From Geobacteraceae bacterium (GTDB lineage: Bacteria; Desulfobacterota; Desulfuromonadia; Geobacterales; Pseudopelobacteraceae): a DNA stretch of 64,000 nt. The stretch covers positions 1-64,000 of the forward strand of contig JANXZX010000050.1 in assembly GCA_025355325.1 (NCBI GenBank). Reading direction: 5' to 3'. Shown in pieces: positions 31,704 through 42,876 of this stretch. The translations under genes were made by a program, and so were the position numbers. Each line of letters opens with the position of its first letter. The stretch's first letter is position 1. The notes beneath the pieces were generated by a model that was not told the origin of the DNA, made no database searches, and saw only the letters and a program-made list of their open reading frames with translations.

Positions 31704-32501
31704 TCAATTATCGATTTTCATCTTGTTTCTGACCGCATTCATCTTCTGTTCGGTAATCTCTTCAAAGTTACCGGCAATCCACCGTTTTTCCGCATCCCAA
31801 TACTCAGGGGTTTTCTTTTCATTGGCCACACTGTTGGCGGCCATAGTCAGCAGGATGGCCTGAGCCTTCTGCGTTTTGAAATATTCCCTGGGCATACCGG
31901 ACCAGTCAATGACGGAATCGAGCGGGCGACCGTCCGCATCTTTTTCGAATGGTTCATAGTAGAGCCGGTCGGATCGATTAAATACCCTGACAGTGCTGCC
32001 ATCGTATTTGTCAATAACCTTGATCGTATCAGTCGGACGATAGATAACGGCAAAAAGGGTGTAACCCTTGCTGTTTGCAGTATCAATGCTGGTCAGAAAA
32101 TAATGACCAGCATCCTTAACACCATAGCGGGACAGAATTTTCCGGAAGTATTCCGATGCATGTTTCATCCTCCGAAATGCCTCTCCCGTATCTCCTGACT
32201 CTTGTACTTGCGCAATTCGCTTACCATAAGCAGATTCGTAGGTGTCATCGAGGGTTACCTTGGCATTGGCCGCTATCATCCCCTTATTGATTTTATCGAG
32301 GCTGGTTGAAAGGTAATAGGGCATGGAAGCAATACCCTCCACAAGTCCGGCTGCGATCTGGAGGGGGGTCAGCACCAGTGTTACGATGCTGGAGAATGCC
32401 TTGCCAAAACCGGTTTTTGTTTTGGTTCCGTCAGGGGCTGAGGTAGCGCAGCCAGTCAAGATCACCAGGCAGACGCAATATATGATTACTTTTTTCATCG
32501 G
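31704..32501 (-). CDS. Lipoprotein of unknown function
   Basis: MKKVIIYCVCLVILTGCATS lipobox; coding-like ORF. Confidence 0.7.
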   Translation of the reverse strand, partial: PMKKVIIYCVCLVILTGCATSAPDGTKTKTGFGKAFSSIVTLVLTPLQIAAGLVEGIASMPYYLSTSLDKINKGMIAANAKVTLDDTYESAYGKRIAQVQESGDTGEAFRRMKHASEYFRKILSRYGVKDAGHYFLTSIDTANSKGYTLFAVIYRPTDTIKVIDKYDGSTVRVFNRSDRLYYEPFEKDADGRPLDSVIDWSGMPREYFKTQKAQAILLTMAANSVANEKKTPEYWDAEKRWIAGNFEEITEQKMNAVRNKMKIDN

Positions 32502-32690
32502 GATACTCCTTAACAATAGATTTTTTTTACAATTTTCACGGCTTGACAGATCAATAACATCTCAAAAGATTACAGTCAACACATTCGTAATGATTAATTT
32601 ATAAATGAGTGGGGATATGATAAGACGGTCGCTTAGTGGGCTTCATTTTAGTCAATTTGTTTAGTGATTTTTTGATATACAAATGGCAGC

Positions 32691-32830
32691 ATGAAGGCGG
32701 TTGCAGAGAAGTCAGGCCTGAATAGAGAAAGTCCATACCGCACGTTATCTCTCCGTGGAAATCCCGAAATTCACACGTTATTCAATCTTCTGCACGGTGT
32801 TGGTTTACGTTTGCGGGTTCCTCGATTATG
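32691..32830 (+). pseudogene. Remnant of HigA-type addiction-module antidote (C-terminal HTH part)
   Basis: MKAVAEKSGLNRESPYRTLSLRGNPEIHTLFNLLHGVGLRLRV matches the C-terminal consensus of this antidote family; N-terminal half absent from the frame. Confidence 0.55.
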
Positions 32831-33524
32831 TTTTCTGCAATTTGGGTCATACGTTGCACAATCAACTTCAAACGCCCCTGACTGGCTTTGTCAGGCAGGA
32901 GGTGCCCACTAATACTCTCCACAAAAGCTGGTGTGGAAAGATAATCACGAAAGGTATCTGCCAGAAATTTCCGCAGGGCAGCAGGAGCTGTTACAATTTC
33001 GCCAAGAAGCTCTTTAAGCCCATCAATCAGGGTTATAATATCTTCCAGATCATGGCTCGCAAGATAATCACCGTTGCCCCTCCCACGGAATGCTTCAATT
33101 TTGGTGGCAAGGAAATAGGGAGCAGTAACCAGGCGGATATTCAATTCGGGAGCTACTGCTCTCGTTTCGGAGTTTTGCAGTGCGGGTCCATACCAGACAT
33201 TTGAAAAGCCGAGAATTTCGCCGCTGATCGGCATGACATCAACAATGACTCCATCAACAAGCCATCGACAGAGTGGTGCGCCTTCGCGGGTGTCCCGGTT
33301 AAAGCCCTTTTCAATAAGTGCCTGTTCCAGACGGTGATACTCTATCCAGGTAGCAGCCTCAACAATTACGTAACATCCTGCGTCATACGAACATCAGGCA
33401 CCGCCGGATCAGTAATCAGCAAACCAGTCGCAGAACCGCCGAGAAATACGACCTTCTCCAACAGGCTGCCGAGTTTTCTGGCGACATGGAGCACCATCTC
33501 CAAGTTATTGAATTTGGCCTTCAT
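32782..33524 (-). pseudogene. Nucleotidyltransferase-like gene with single-base frameshift
   Basis: Starts ATG at 33524 (MKAKFNNLEMVLHVARKLGSLLEKVVFLGGSATGLLITDPAVPDVRMTQDV|); inserting one base near 33371 restores DVIVEAATWIEYHRLEQALIEKGFNRDTREGAPLCRWLVDGVIVDVMPISGEI... Confidence 0.75.
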
Positions 33525-34045
33525 ACCACATCATCCAGACGGCTTTTCAACTCTTTTATTGCCAACTCCCGTTCCCGTGCCCGACCATCACGTATTGCGT
33601 CGAGCAACGCCAGCATAGCATACAGATCCTTGTCCTTCATGGCAGCGGCCGGTGCTGACCTATAAAGCGGTGAGAACTCATATCCACGCACTTCTCCCTC
33701 AGGATGGGGCCATACCGGGGGAACATCGTTTGCGCCAAGAGTAAGTAATTCATTTAAGGGATAGGCGGCATATCCGGTCGGTATTCCCCTGGTCAAAGCT
33801 CCATGCTGTGGAGGATAGGCATATTTCACCCCATGCACCAGAAATTCCTCCAGGTTTTTCCGCACAGGCAATTTGCGAGATTCGTCATACAGTCGGGCCG
33901 CAGTCGCTCGCTTGATTCCGGCATGCACCTCGGATGGGCTCATGAAAAGTTCTTCCGCCAATGAAGCAAAAGACCAGTTCCTGGTTTTTGCTACAATCAA
34001 CTTGAGCAGAACAACTATATCTTGAGGTTTTAGCATCATGGGCAT
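33521..34045 (-). CDS. Predicted winged-helix/HTH regulator coupled to the nucleotidyltransferase gene
   Basis: LKLIVAKTRNWSFASLAEELFMSPSEVHAGIKRATAARLYDE; stop overlaps the next start (ATGA). Confidence 0.7.
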   Translation of the reverse strand: MPMMLKPQDIVVLLKLIVAKTRNWSFASLAEELFMSPSEVHAGIKRATAARLYDESRKLPVRKNLEEFLVHGVKYAYPPQHGALTRGIPTGYAAYPLNELLTLGANDVPPVWPHPEGEVRGYEFSPLYRSAPAAAMKDKDLYAMLALLDAIRDGRARERELAIKELKSRLDDVV

Positions 34046-34253
34046 ATTCTATTCGCGAATAGCGAATGATGCAAGAGGATTCTTCAGCACAACAAAATCA
34101 ATACGACATAGATATTGTCAAATCTTTGAAACAATTTATTGGCAAGCACCATGCGAATCTGGTAACAGTACCCAGGTAATGTCCATTTCATATTCTCTGA
34201 AGGACATTACTTGGGTTTTCTTTTTTGTAACAACGATTAAGGAGGGCATTAAG

Positions 34254-34835
34254 ATGGAAGAGACAATCACATTCTGGCTCGACAACAAAATATGTTCCGG
34301 ATTCAAAATATCTGAGATCGACAATCAGACTCTGGTTTCATATCGCGACAAATATTATATTGTCGTCAAAGGAGCAGCGCTGATGAAGGGTATCAGGCCG
34401 CTGTACTATTCAAAAACATCTATGCCTCTGGTTTGGAAAAAGGCGATGAAAGGTATCCTCCCTCCCCCGACTGCCGCATTCGACCAGAGTGAAGACGAAT
34501 TTCTTCCGGTGTCAACTTCGACTAAAAAGGAGCGAACTGTCATGCAAAAAAGTCCCACTACAACTTTAGAGTTATCTGAAGACCAGCCGCACGCATCCAA
34601 ACCTTCGGCCCCGGCGCCAAAAAAATCAGCGGCGGCAGATATAAAGCCGGTCAAACTCGTCCAGGCATCCGTGACAACAACCTGCCCCTACTGTAGTCAC
34701 AAGCAGGATCTGCCGTTTGAAAAAGGGAAAAACGGCAAACCGTTCTTTGTGGCATGTCCCAGATGTAATTCGGAGTTTGCCGTGCGCTTTGTACCGGTGA
34801 CGATGTATCAGGCACAGGTAGCGGCGTTCAAATAA
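34254..34835 (+). CDS. Zinc-ribbon protein of unknown function
   Basis: C-terminal TCPYCSHKQDLPFEKGKNGKPFFVACPRCNSEFAVRFVPV; GGAGG-type RBS upstream. Confidence 0.7.
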   Translation: MEETITFWLDNKICSGFKISEIDNQTLVSYRDKYYIVVKGAALMKGIRPLYYSKTSMPLVWKKAMKGILPPPTAAFDQSEDEFLPVSTSTKKERTVMQKSPTTTLELSEDQPHASKPSAPAPKKSAAADIKPVKLVQASVTTTCPYCSHKQDLPFEKGKNGKPFFVACPRCNSEFAVRFVPVTMYQAQVAAFK

Positions 34836-34839
34836 CTCA

Positions 34840-34956
34840 AATTCCAGATCGAGGCCCTCTCTTCGTTGGCTCGTATTCGGCTCCTCAACGTACCAGTTGG
34901 TACGTTTTCTGTCGCCTCAATCTTCGCCGCCTTGATATCATCCTCGATTTGAAATT
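34840..34956. repeat. Intergenic inverted-repeat element with central hairpin
   Basis: AATTCCAGATCGAGG ... AACGTACC-AGTT-GGTACGTT ... CCTCGATTTGAAATT. Confidence 0.6.
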
Positions 34957-34994
34957 GAAAAACATCCACGAGTATTTATCAGGAGACAGTACCG

Positions 34995-35483
34995 ATGAAC
35001 AATAATGACATATTACGCCGACTGCGCTACGCACTGGACATCAGCAACACAACCGTGATCGATATTTTCAAGCTGTCAGGCTGCACTATCGAGCAGCCGA
35101 CGTTGATCAAGCTTCTCAAAAAAGAGGAGGAAGAAGATTTTATTTCGTGCAGCAATCCTCTGCTGTGCCTGTTTCTGGATGGCCTGATCGTGCAGAAAAG
35201 GGGCAGGAGGGAAACCGGTTCGGATGAGGCTCCAAAACCGGATGCGTCACTCAACAACAACGCCATCCTGAAGAAACTGCGCATCGCGCTTGATTTAAAA
35301 GAGGATGATATGCTGGCAGTGATGCTTTTGGCAGGCATTACGATCTCAAAGTCTGAACTGAGCGCCCTGTTCAGAAACAAAGGGCATAAACATTACAAAG
35401 AGTGTGGCGATCAATTCCTCAGAAACTTTTTGAATGGGCTGACCGTGCGCTACCGGGGCAGCGTTACCGGGCAGAGCGATTAA
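34995..35483 (+). CDS. DUF1456 (YehS-like) family protein
   Basis: Two tandem repeats NNNDILRRLRYALDISNTTVIDIFKLSG / NNNAILKKLRIALDLKEDDMLAVMLLAG. Confidence 0.85.
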   Translation: MNNNDILRRLRYALDISNTTVIDIFKLSGCTIEQPTLIKLLKKEEEEDFISCSNPLLCLFLDGLIVQKRGRRETGSDEAPKPDASLNNNAILKKLRIALDLKEDDMLAVMLLAGITISKSELSALFRNKGHKHYKECGDQFLRNFLNGLTVRYRGSVTGQSD

Positions 35484-35624
35484 CGACATTTGAGATAAAA
35501 TTGATCTCATTGCTATCATTCCAGTTGACACATCCAACTATCTGTATTAATTTACTAAACCCCGTATATTCTTATCAATTTCGGGTTTAGCCACATCAAA
35601 CAACTTCAATACAAGGACATTCTG

Positions 35625-37286
35625 ATGCGTAGTGACATGATAACTGAAGGGCTTGAGCGGACTCCGCATCGCGCCCTGCTGAAAGGGACAGGTGTCCCGC
35701 ACAACCAGTTAAATAAGCCGTTTATAGGCGTGGCAACCAGCTTCACCGACCTTATTCCCGGACATGTCGGTATGCGCGATCTTGAGCGTTTCATCGAAAA
35801 GGGTGTGCACTCCGGGGGCGGATATGCGTTCTTCTTCGGTATTCCTGGTGTGTGCGACGGCATGGCTATGGGCCATAAAGGGATGCATTACTCCCTGCCG
35901 ACCCGCGAATTGATTGCCGATATGGTAGAGTCAGTGGCTGAGGCACATCGCCTTGATGGCTTGGTACTGCTGACCAATTGTGATAAAATAACCCCCGGCA
36001 TGCTGATGGCCGCAGCCCGCCTCAACATTCCCTGCATCGTGGTTACCGCCGGTCCGATGATGAGCGGCAGGGGCATAGCCGGGCGCAAGTATTCCTTTGT
36101 TTCCGATACGTTCGAAGCAATGGCCCGCTACAAGGCCGGTGTCATCAATGACAAAGAACTGCAGGTCTGCGAAGACAACGCCTGTCCCGGCATGGGTTCC
36201 TGCCAGGGACTGTTCACCGCCAATACCATGGCAATCCTCACCGAAACGATGGGCATGAGTCTGCCGCGCTGCGGGACAGCCCTGGCCGTTTCAGCCCTTA
36301 AACGCCGCATCGCCTTTGCTTCCGGCGAAAAGATTGTTGAACTGGTACTGAACGACGTCAAGCCACGCGACATTCTGACCCGTGAAGCCTTTGAAAACGC
36401 AATCCGCGTCGATCTCGCCCTGGGCGGCTCTTCCAATACCGTGCTGCATCTGCTGGCAATCGCCCATGAAGCCGGTGTTGATCTGCCGCTGGAGTTGTTT
36501 GATGTACTGGCAAAAGATACACCACAACTGGCTTCAATGAACCCGGCCGGCGAACATTTCATGGAAGATCTGGACATCGCCGGCGGCGTTGCCGGTGTGC
36601 TCAAACAGCTTGGAGACAAAATTCACGATACGCCCACTCTGTTCGGCCTGACTACGCATCAACTGGCCGATAGTATTCAGAATGTGGACGAGGAGGTTAT
36701 CCGCCCGCTTGGGAATGCGATAAAGAAAGAAGGTGGCATTGCCATCCTTTCCGGAAACATCGCGCCCAAAGGGGCCGTCGTCAAGCAATCGGGCGTTTCT
36801 GCCGCCATGATGTATTTTGAGGGTACTGCCCGCTGCTTCAATGCTGAGGAGCAGGCAATGGCAGCCATCATGGAAGGAAAAATCAAGTCAGGCGATTGTG
36901 TCGTAATCCGCTACGAAGGACCTAAAGGAGGCCCCGGCATGAGGGAAATGCTTGCTCCGACCGCTGCAATCATGGGCATGGGCCTCGGCGACAGCGTGGC
37001 GCTGATCACCGATGGACGTTTTTCCGGCGGCACACGCGGCCCCTGCATCGGGCATATTTCACCCGAAGCGGCTGAAGGTGGACCGATTGCCCTGGTTGAG
37101 GACGGCGACAAAATTCTACTCGATATCCCGAACCGGCGCCTGGAACTACTGGTAGACGAGGCAACCCTGGCAATCCGCCGGACAAAATGGCAGGCACCGG
37201 AACCCAAGATCAAGGGCGGCTGGCTGGCCCGCTATGCCAAGGTAGTTACATCGGCTCATACCGGTGCGGTTACTACGGCAGACTAA
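35625..37286 (+). CDS. ilvD: Dihydroxy-acid dehydratase
   Basis: [84 protein letters not shown]. Confidence 0.98.
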   Translation: MRSDMITEGLERTPHRALLKGTGVPHNQLNKPFIGVATSFTDLIPGHVGMRDLERFIEKGVHSGGGYAFFFGIPGVCDGMAMGHKGMHYSLPTRELIADMVESVAEAHRLDGLVLLTNCDKITPGMLMAAARLNIPCIVVTAGPMMSGRGIAGRKYSFVSDTFEAMARYKAGVINDKELQVCEDNACPGMGSCQGLFTANTMAILTETMGMSLPRCGTALAVSALKRRIAFASGEKIVELVLNDVKPRDILTREAFENAIRVDLALGGSSNTVLHLLAIAHEAGVDLPLELFDVLAKDTPQLASMNPAGEHFMEDLDIAGGVAGVLKQLGDKIHDTPTLFGLTTHQLADSIQNVDEEVIRPLGNAIKKEGGIAILSGNIAPKGAVVKQSGVSAAMMYFEGTARCFNAEEQAMAAIMEGKIKSGDCVVIRYEGPKGGPGMREMLAPTAAIMGMGLGDSVALITDGRFSGGTRGPCIGHISPEAAEGGPIALVEDGDKILLDIPNRRLELLVDEATLAIRRTKWQAPEPKIKGGWLARYAKVVTSAHTGAVTTAD

Positions 37287-37337
37287 CTAATCTTTCACCT
37301 CACAAGAGGTGCAAATTTCTGTACTCAGAGGTTATGT

Positions 37338-39038
37338 ATGAAAATGAACGGCGCACGTATAATGTTGGAGTGCTTGAAAAAAGAGGGCGTGGATACCATT
37401 TTCGGCTATCCGGGCGGTACCGTCATCAATCTGTATGACGAACTCTTTAGCTTTAAAGATATACATCACATCCTGCCGCGGCATGAGCAAGCCGGCACTC
37501 ACGCAGCTGACGGCTATGCCCGCGCCACCGGAAAAGTCGGCGTTGCCCTTGCGACCTCCGGTCCCGGTGCAACCAACACTGTTACCGGTATCGCTACGGC
37601 ATATATGGATTCGATCCCGATGGTTATCATTACCGGTCAGGTGCCGACAGCACTGATCGGCAACGATGCTTTTCAGGAGGTCGATATTATCGGCATCACC
37701 CGCCCCTGCACAAAGCACAGTTTTCTGATCCGCGATGTCAAGGATATCGCTCTGACCATGAAAAAAGCTTTTTATATCGCACGCAGCGGTCGTCCAGGGC
37801 CGGTTCTGGTCGATTTTCCAAAGGATGTTCAGATGGCGCAGGGTGAATTTCATTATCCTGAATCCGTTGACATTCGCGGCTATAAGCCTAATCTCTCCGG
37901 GCATCCCCGCCAGGTGGAAAAAGCAGTTGCGATGATTCTCGAATCACGGCGCCCGGTTATGTATGTCGGCGGTGGCGCAGTGCTCGGCAATGCTGCCGAG
38001 CCTTTGACAGTACTGGCACGCAAACTGGGAGTACCGGTTACGACAACGCTGATGGGACTTGGCGCATTTCCGGAGAGCGACAAGCTGTCACTCGGCATGC
38101 TCGGAATGCATGGCGCTTATTGCGCCAATATGGCGATGACCAACAGTGACCTGATTATTGCCATCGGCGCTCGTTTTGACGACCGTGTTACCGGAAAGCT
38201 TTCGACCTTTGCACCGCATGCAAAAATTATTCATATTGATGTCGATCCGACGTCGATCAAGAAAAATGTCCGCGTGGATCTGCCGATTGTCGGCGACGTT
38301 GAAGATGTCCTGACAAAAATGCTCAAGCAGGCGGACAAAAGCCAAGGCAAACTGGCCGATTTTATCACTGCCTTGGCTCCCTGGCATAAGGACATTTCCG
38401 ATTGGAAAGAAAAACATCCCATCGGGTACAAGCAGAGCAGCACCATCATCAAACCGCAGTTCGTTATTCAGAAGTTGCGTGAACTGTCTGACGACGACGC
38501 CATCATTTCCACCGATGTTGGACAGCACCAGATGTGGACAGCTCAGTTTTTTCAGTTCAACAAACCGCGCACCCTGCTGACCTCTGGCGGCCTGGGCACT
38601 ATGGGCTTCGGCCTGCCATCCGCAATGGGCGCTCAGGCGGCATTCCCGAATCGTCAGGTCATCACCATCTGCGGTGACGGCGGCATACAGATGAATATCC
38701 AGGAAATGGCGACATTGGTGCAGAACAAACTGCCGGTTAAAATTGTCATTCTGAATAATAATTTCCTCGGCATGGTGCGTCAATGGCAGGAACTGTTTTT
38801 CGACAAGCGCTATTCATCCACCTGCATGGAACTGCCCATCGACTACATCAAGCTGGCGGATGCCTACGGTGCCAAAGGCTTCCTGGCGACCAAACCGGGT
38901 GAAGTCGAATCGGTTATCAAGCAGGGATTCAAGGAGAAGGGGCCGGTCATCATGGAGTTCAAGGTTGCCCGCGAAGAAAAAGTGCTGCCAATGGTCCCGG
39001 CCGGAGCATCACTGAATGAAATGGTTCTGAACGCTTAA
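37338..39038 (+). CDS. ilvB: Acetolactate synthase large subunit
   Basis: FGYPGGTVINLYDEL...HEQAGTHAADGYARATGKVGV; ThDP motif CGDGGIQMNIQEMATLVQNKLPVKIVILNNNFLGMVRQWQE. Confidence 0.97.
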   Translation: MKMNGARIMLECLKKEGVDTIFGYPGGTVINLYDELFSFKDIHHILPRHEQAGTHAADGYARATGKVGVALATSGPGATNTVTGIATAYMDSIPMVIITGQVPTALIGNDAFQEVDIIGITRPCTKHSFLIRDVKDIALTMKKAFYIARSGRPGPVLVDFPKDVQMAQGEFHYPESVDIRGYKPNLSGHPRQVEKAVAMILESRRPVMYVGGGAVLGNAAEPLTVLARKLGVPVTTTLMGLGAFPESDKLSLGMLGMHGAYCANMAMTNSDLIIAIGARFDDRVTGKLSTFAPHAKIIHIDVDPTSIKKNVRVDLPIVGDVEDVLTKMLKQADKSQGKLADFITALAPWHKDISDWKEKHPIGYKQSSTIIKPQFVIQKLRELSDDDAIISTDVGQHQMWTAQFFQFNKPRTLLTSGGLGTMGFGLPSAMGAQAAFPNRQVITICGDGGIQMNIQEMATLVQNKLPVKIVILNNNFLGMVRQWQELFFDKRYSSTCMELPIDYIKLADAYGAKGFLATKPGEVESVIKQGFKEKGPVIMEFKVAREEKVLPMVPAGASLNEMVLNA

Positions 39039-39059
39039 GGCGAAGGAGAGGAAACTGCC

Positions 39060-39551
39060 ATGCAACATACAATTTCAGTTATAGTTGAAAACGACTTCGG
39101 AGTGCTTTCCCGGATCGCTACGCTTTTTTCCGGACGCGGCTTCAATATCGATTCGCTGTCCGTAGCCCCGACCAACGAAGACGGCTTGTCCCGAATGACT
39201 ATTGTCACCCGCGGCGACGAGCAGATTCTTGAACAGATTAACAAGCAGCTGAACAAATTGATCGATGTCATCAAAGTTGTCGATTTCACCGATGGCAGCG
39301 GCATTGAGCGCGAACTGGCCCTGATCAAGGTTGCGGCGGAGGATGATGTTCGTGCCGAGGTACTGCGCATAGTTGATATCTTCCGGGCCAAGATTATTGA
39401 TGTTACTCCGAAATCCTATACCATTGAAGCAACCGGCAATCCGCTCAAGATCGATGCGATTCTGGAACTTCTGAGGCCGCTGGGCCTGAAAGAACTTGTC
39501 CGTACCGGTTCGGTTGCTATCGGACGCGGCGCCAAGGGATGGAACGGGTAG
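39060..39551 (+). CDS. ilvN: Acetolactate synthase small subunit
   Basis: ACT domain ISVIVENDFGVLSRIATLFSGRGFNIDSLSVAPTNEDGLSRMTIV. Confidence 0.96.
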   Translation: MQHTISVIVENDFGVLSRIATLFSGRGFNIDSLSVAPTNEDGLSRMTIVTRGDEQILEQINKQLNKLIDVIKVVDFTDGSGIERELALIKVAAEDDVRAEVLRIVDIFRAKIIDVTPKSYTIEATGNPLKIDAILELLRPLGLKELVRTGSVAIGRGAKGWNG

Positions 39552-39577
39552 AAAACAGTAACAGGTGTATTACTGTC

Positions 39578-39607
39578 AAGCCGCCCGGAAACGGGCGGTT
39601 TTTTTTC
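39578..39607 (+). terminator. Intrinsic terminator between ilvN and ilvC
   Basis: CCGCCCG GAAA CGGGCGG followed by TTTTTTTT. Confidence 0.9.
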
Positions 39608-39739
39608 ATTTACAAACAAAAGAGTAACACCTGCGACCGAGGTCAAAACAGCTATTTACGTTGACAGCCAAGGCCGAATGTAGTATTTGTTTCGTTCTTT
39701 TTATGTATAAAGTTTGACCGGTTTTCCGGATAAAATTAG

Positions 39740-40768
<1,029 letters not shown>

Positions 40769-40812
40769 TTCAACTACGCGAGTCACGACACCCCTCTTCC
40801 GCCCGGAGAGGG

Positions 40813-41496
40813 GTGTCTGCGCTTTCAGGCAGGTACATGAATAATTCAACCCCATTTGCCCGAGAAGGGTATCCATTCATCGCATATGCAGTCGGACTGA
40901 CAACTCTGCTGTCTGTTGCTTCCTGGAGACTCTGCTCGGCAGTTCTGATCATTCCGGCAGTGATATCTCTCCTTTTAACGTTGTTTGTTCTTTATTTTTT
41001 CCGCAATCCGGAAAGAACTTCACCTGCTGACACCTCTACTGTTGTTGCACCGGCAGATGGCGTTGTAATTGTCGCTGAGAGGGTGCCTGAAACTCCTCTT
41101 GGTGCCGAAGCTCTTAAAATCAGCATATTCATGTCCGTCTTCAGTGTTCATGTCAACCGCGTCCCTTTTAACGGCAAGGTTATTGACACATTTCACCATC
41201 AGGGTAAGTTCTTTGATGCCCGCGATGGACGCGCCTCGTGTGAGAATGAACGTAATGGCATCGTACTGGAAATTGCCGGTGGTGTCCGGATAGCCTTTGT
41301 CCAGATTGCCGGACTGGTAGCGCGCCGCATCATCAGTTATCCTCTGGTTGGTGATCTGCTGGTGCGTGGCGAGCGCTACGGCTTGATACGTTTTGGATCA
41401 CGGGTTGATGTCTATCTGCCGCCGGAAGTCGCACCACTGGTAAAACTGGGTGACAAAACTGTGGCCGGCGAAACCGTATTGGCAAGAATCGTTTAA
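40813..41496 (+). CDS. psd: Phosphatidylserine decarboxylase
   Basis: FRNPERTSPADTSTVVAPADGVVI...FMSVFSVHVNRVPFNGKV...LIRFGSRVDVYLP. Confidence 0.95.
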   Translation: MSALSGRYMNNSTPFAREGYPFIAYAVGLTTLLSVASWRLCSAVLIIPAVISLLLTLFVLYFFRNPERTSPADTSTVVAPADGVVIVAERVPETPLGAEALKISIFMSVFSVHVNRVPFNGKVIDTFHHQGKFFDARDGRASCENERNGIVLEIAGGVRIAFVQIAGLVARRIISYPLVGDLLVRGERYGLIRFGSRVDVYLPPEVAPLVKLGDKTVAGETVLARIV

Positions 41497-41512
41497 GCAA
41501 GGATACGATCCC

Positions 41513-42322
41513 ATGGATAGTGAAGCGGTTACTACAGCAACTGATAAGCGGGAAAACATTAAACGGGGAATTTACATTCTCCCCAACCTGATTACAGCAA
41601 GCAGCCTTTTTGCCGGTTTTTACAGCATGGTAGCAACCTTGAACGGCAATTACAGTACCGCTGCAATCTGGATCTTTATCTCGGCAATCTGCGACGGTCT
41701 CGATGGCAAGGTAGCCCGCATGACCGGCTCCACCAGCAAATTCGGGGTCGAGTTTGATTCTTTGGCCGATCTGGTGGCCTTTGGTGTAACCCCGGCCCTC
41801 CTCATGTACGCCTGGGCACTCAAGCCATTCGGCAGACTCGGCTGGGTGGCGGCGTTTCTGTTTCTTGTCTGTGCCGCACTGCGACTTGCCCGCTTTAACG
41901 TTCAGGTTGACACCGTCGAGAGTAAACGTTTTGTCGGTCTCCCTACTCCGGCATCGGCATGCATGGTCGCCTCAACGGTGCTCCTGTTCTACCATTTCAG
42001 CTGGCCAAGCTCCTTTAAAAAGTTTGCCATACTCGGCCTGATCTACCTGCTGGCATTTCTGATGGTCTCGAATTTCAGATTCAATTCGTTCAAAGACCCC
42101 GCCTTGATTAAACGCCAGCCGTTCGGCTTTTTATTGCTTGCAGTTGTTTTGTTGATTGTTATAGCCGCCGAACCGGTAATCATGACCTTCAGCGTATTGT
42201 TGCTGTATATCCTTTCCGGGCCAATAGATTATGTCATCACGTGGCCTCGACGGCGCAGACTGGAAAAGGCGGTACATAAGGGGCGGGAAGCGTTAAACAG
42301 GGATGGTGACGCTAGTATTTGA
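41513..42322 (+). CDS. pssA: CDP-diacylglycerol--serine O-phosphatidyltransferase
   Basis: CDGLDGKVARMTGSTSKFGVEFDSLADLVAFGVTPA CDP-alcohol phosphotransferase motif. Confidence 0.96.
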   Translation: MDSEAVTTATDKRENIKRGIYILPNLITASSLFAGFYSMVATLNGNYSTAAIWIFISAICDGLDGKVARMTGSTSKFGVEFDSLADLVAFGVTPALLMYAWALKPFGRLGWVAAFLFLVCAALRLARFNVQVDTVESKRFVGLPTPASACMVASTVLLFYHFSWPSSFKKFAILGLIYLLAFLMVSNFRFNSFKDPALIKRQPFGFLLLAVVLLIVIAAEPVIMTFSVLLLYILSGPIDYVITWPRRRRLEKAVHKGREALNRDGDASI

Positions 42323-42345
42323 GACGGAAGGTTCTCGTTGAAAAG

Positions 42346-42816
42346 CTAATCAATGTCGTAGTGGCAGGAGGTAATGCCGTCGGTTGTGATGGTCAAAACA
42401 GCGTAGCTGCGATGACAACCATAATTAGCGAGTGAACCGGGGTTCAACAGTTGCAGTCCTGAGAAGTTTTCAACCATGCCCACATGAGTATGACCGAACA
42501 AAACTGCATCAACCCCGACTTCTTTGGCTCTCAGCAACAGCCTGGAAAGTCCTGACTTAACCTGATACGCATCCCCGTGGGTCAGTAAAATCCGCTTTCC
42601 CTCACACTCCCACAGTCGTTCTCGCGGAACATTTGTACGAGGATCACAATTGCCGGCAATGGAAATAACCGGGATGTCAAGAGCAGCACGAAGCATATCC
42701 GCATCGGCGCACCCATCTCCCAGATGAATTATTACGTCAACCGGTTCTGAAAGATTATGAGCTTCAAAAGCACGACGGGTACAGCCATGCGTATCTGATA
42801 TGACAAGAGCTTTCAT
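42346..42816 (-). CDS. YfcE/MJ0936-family metallophosphodiesterase
   Basis: ALVISDTHG...VIHLGDG...SIAGNCD...LLTHGD...LFGHTHVGMV. Confidence 0.93.
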   Translation of the reverse strand: MKALVISDTHGCTRRAFEAHNLSEPVDVIIHLGDGCADADMLRAALDIPVISIAGNCDPRTNVPRERLWECEGKRILLTHGDAYQVKSGLSRLLLRAKEVGVDAVLFGHTHVGMVENFSGLQLLNPGSLANYGCHRSYAVLTITTDGITSCHYDID

Positions 42817-42876
42817 CTCTCGACTTTAGCAGATATGCCACTCTCTCAAAAGACAAATATATACAGGTACCTGAAT

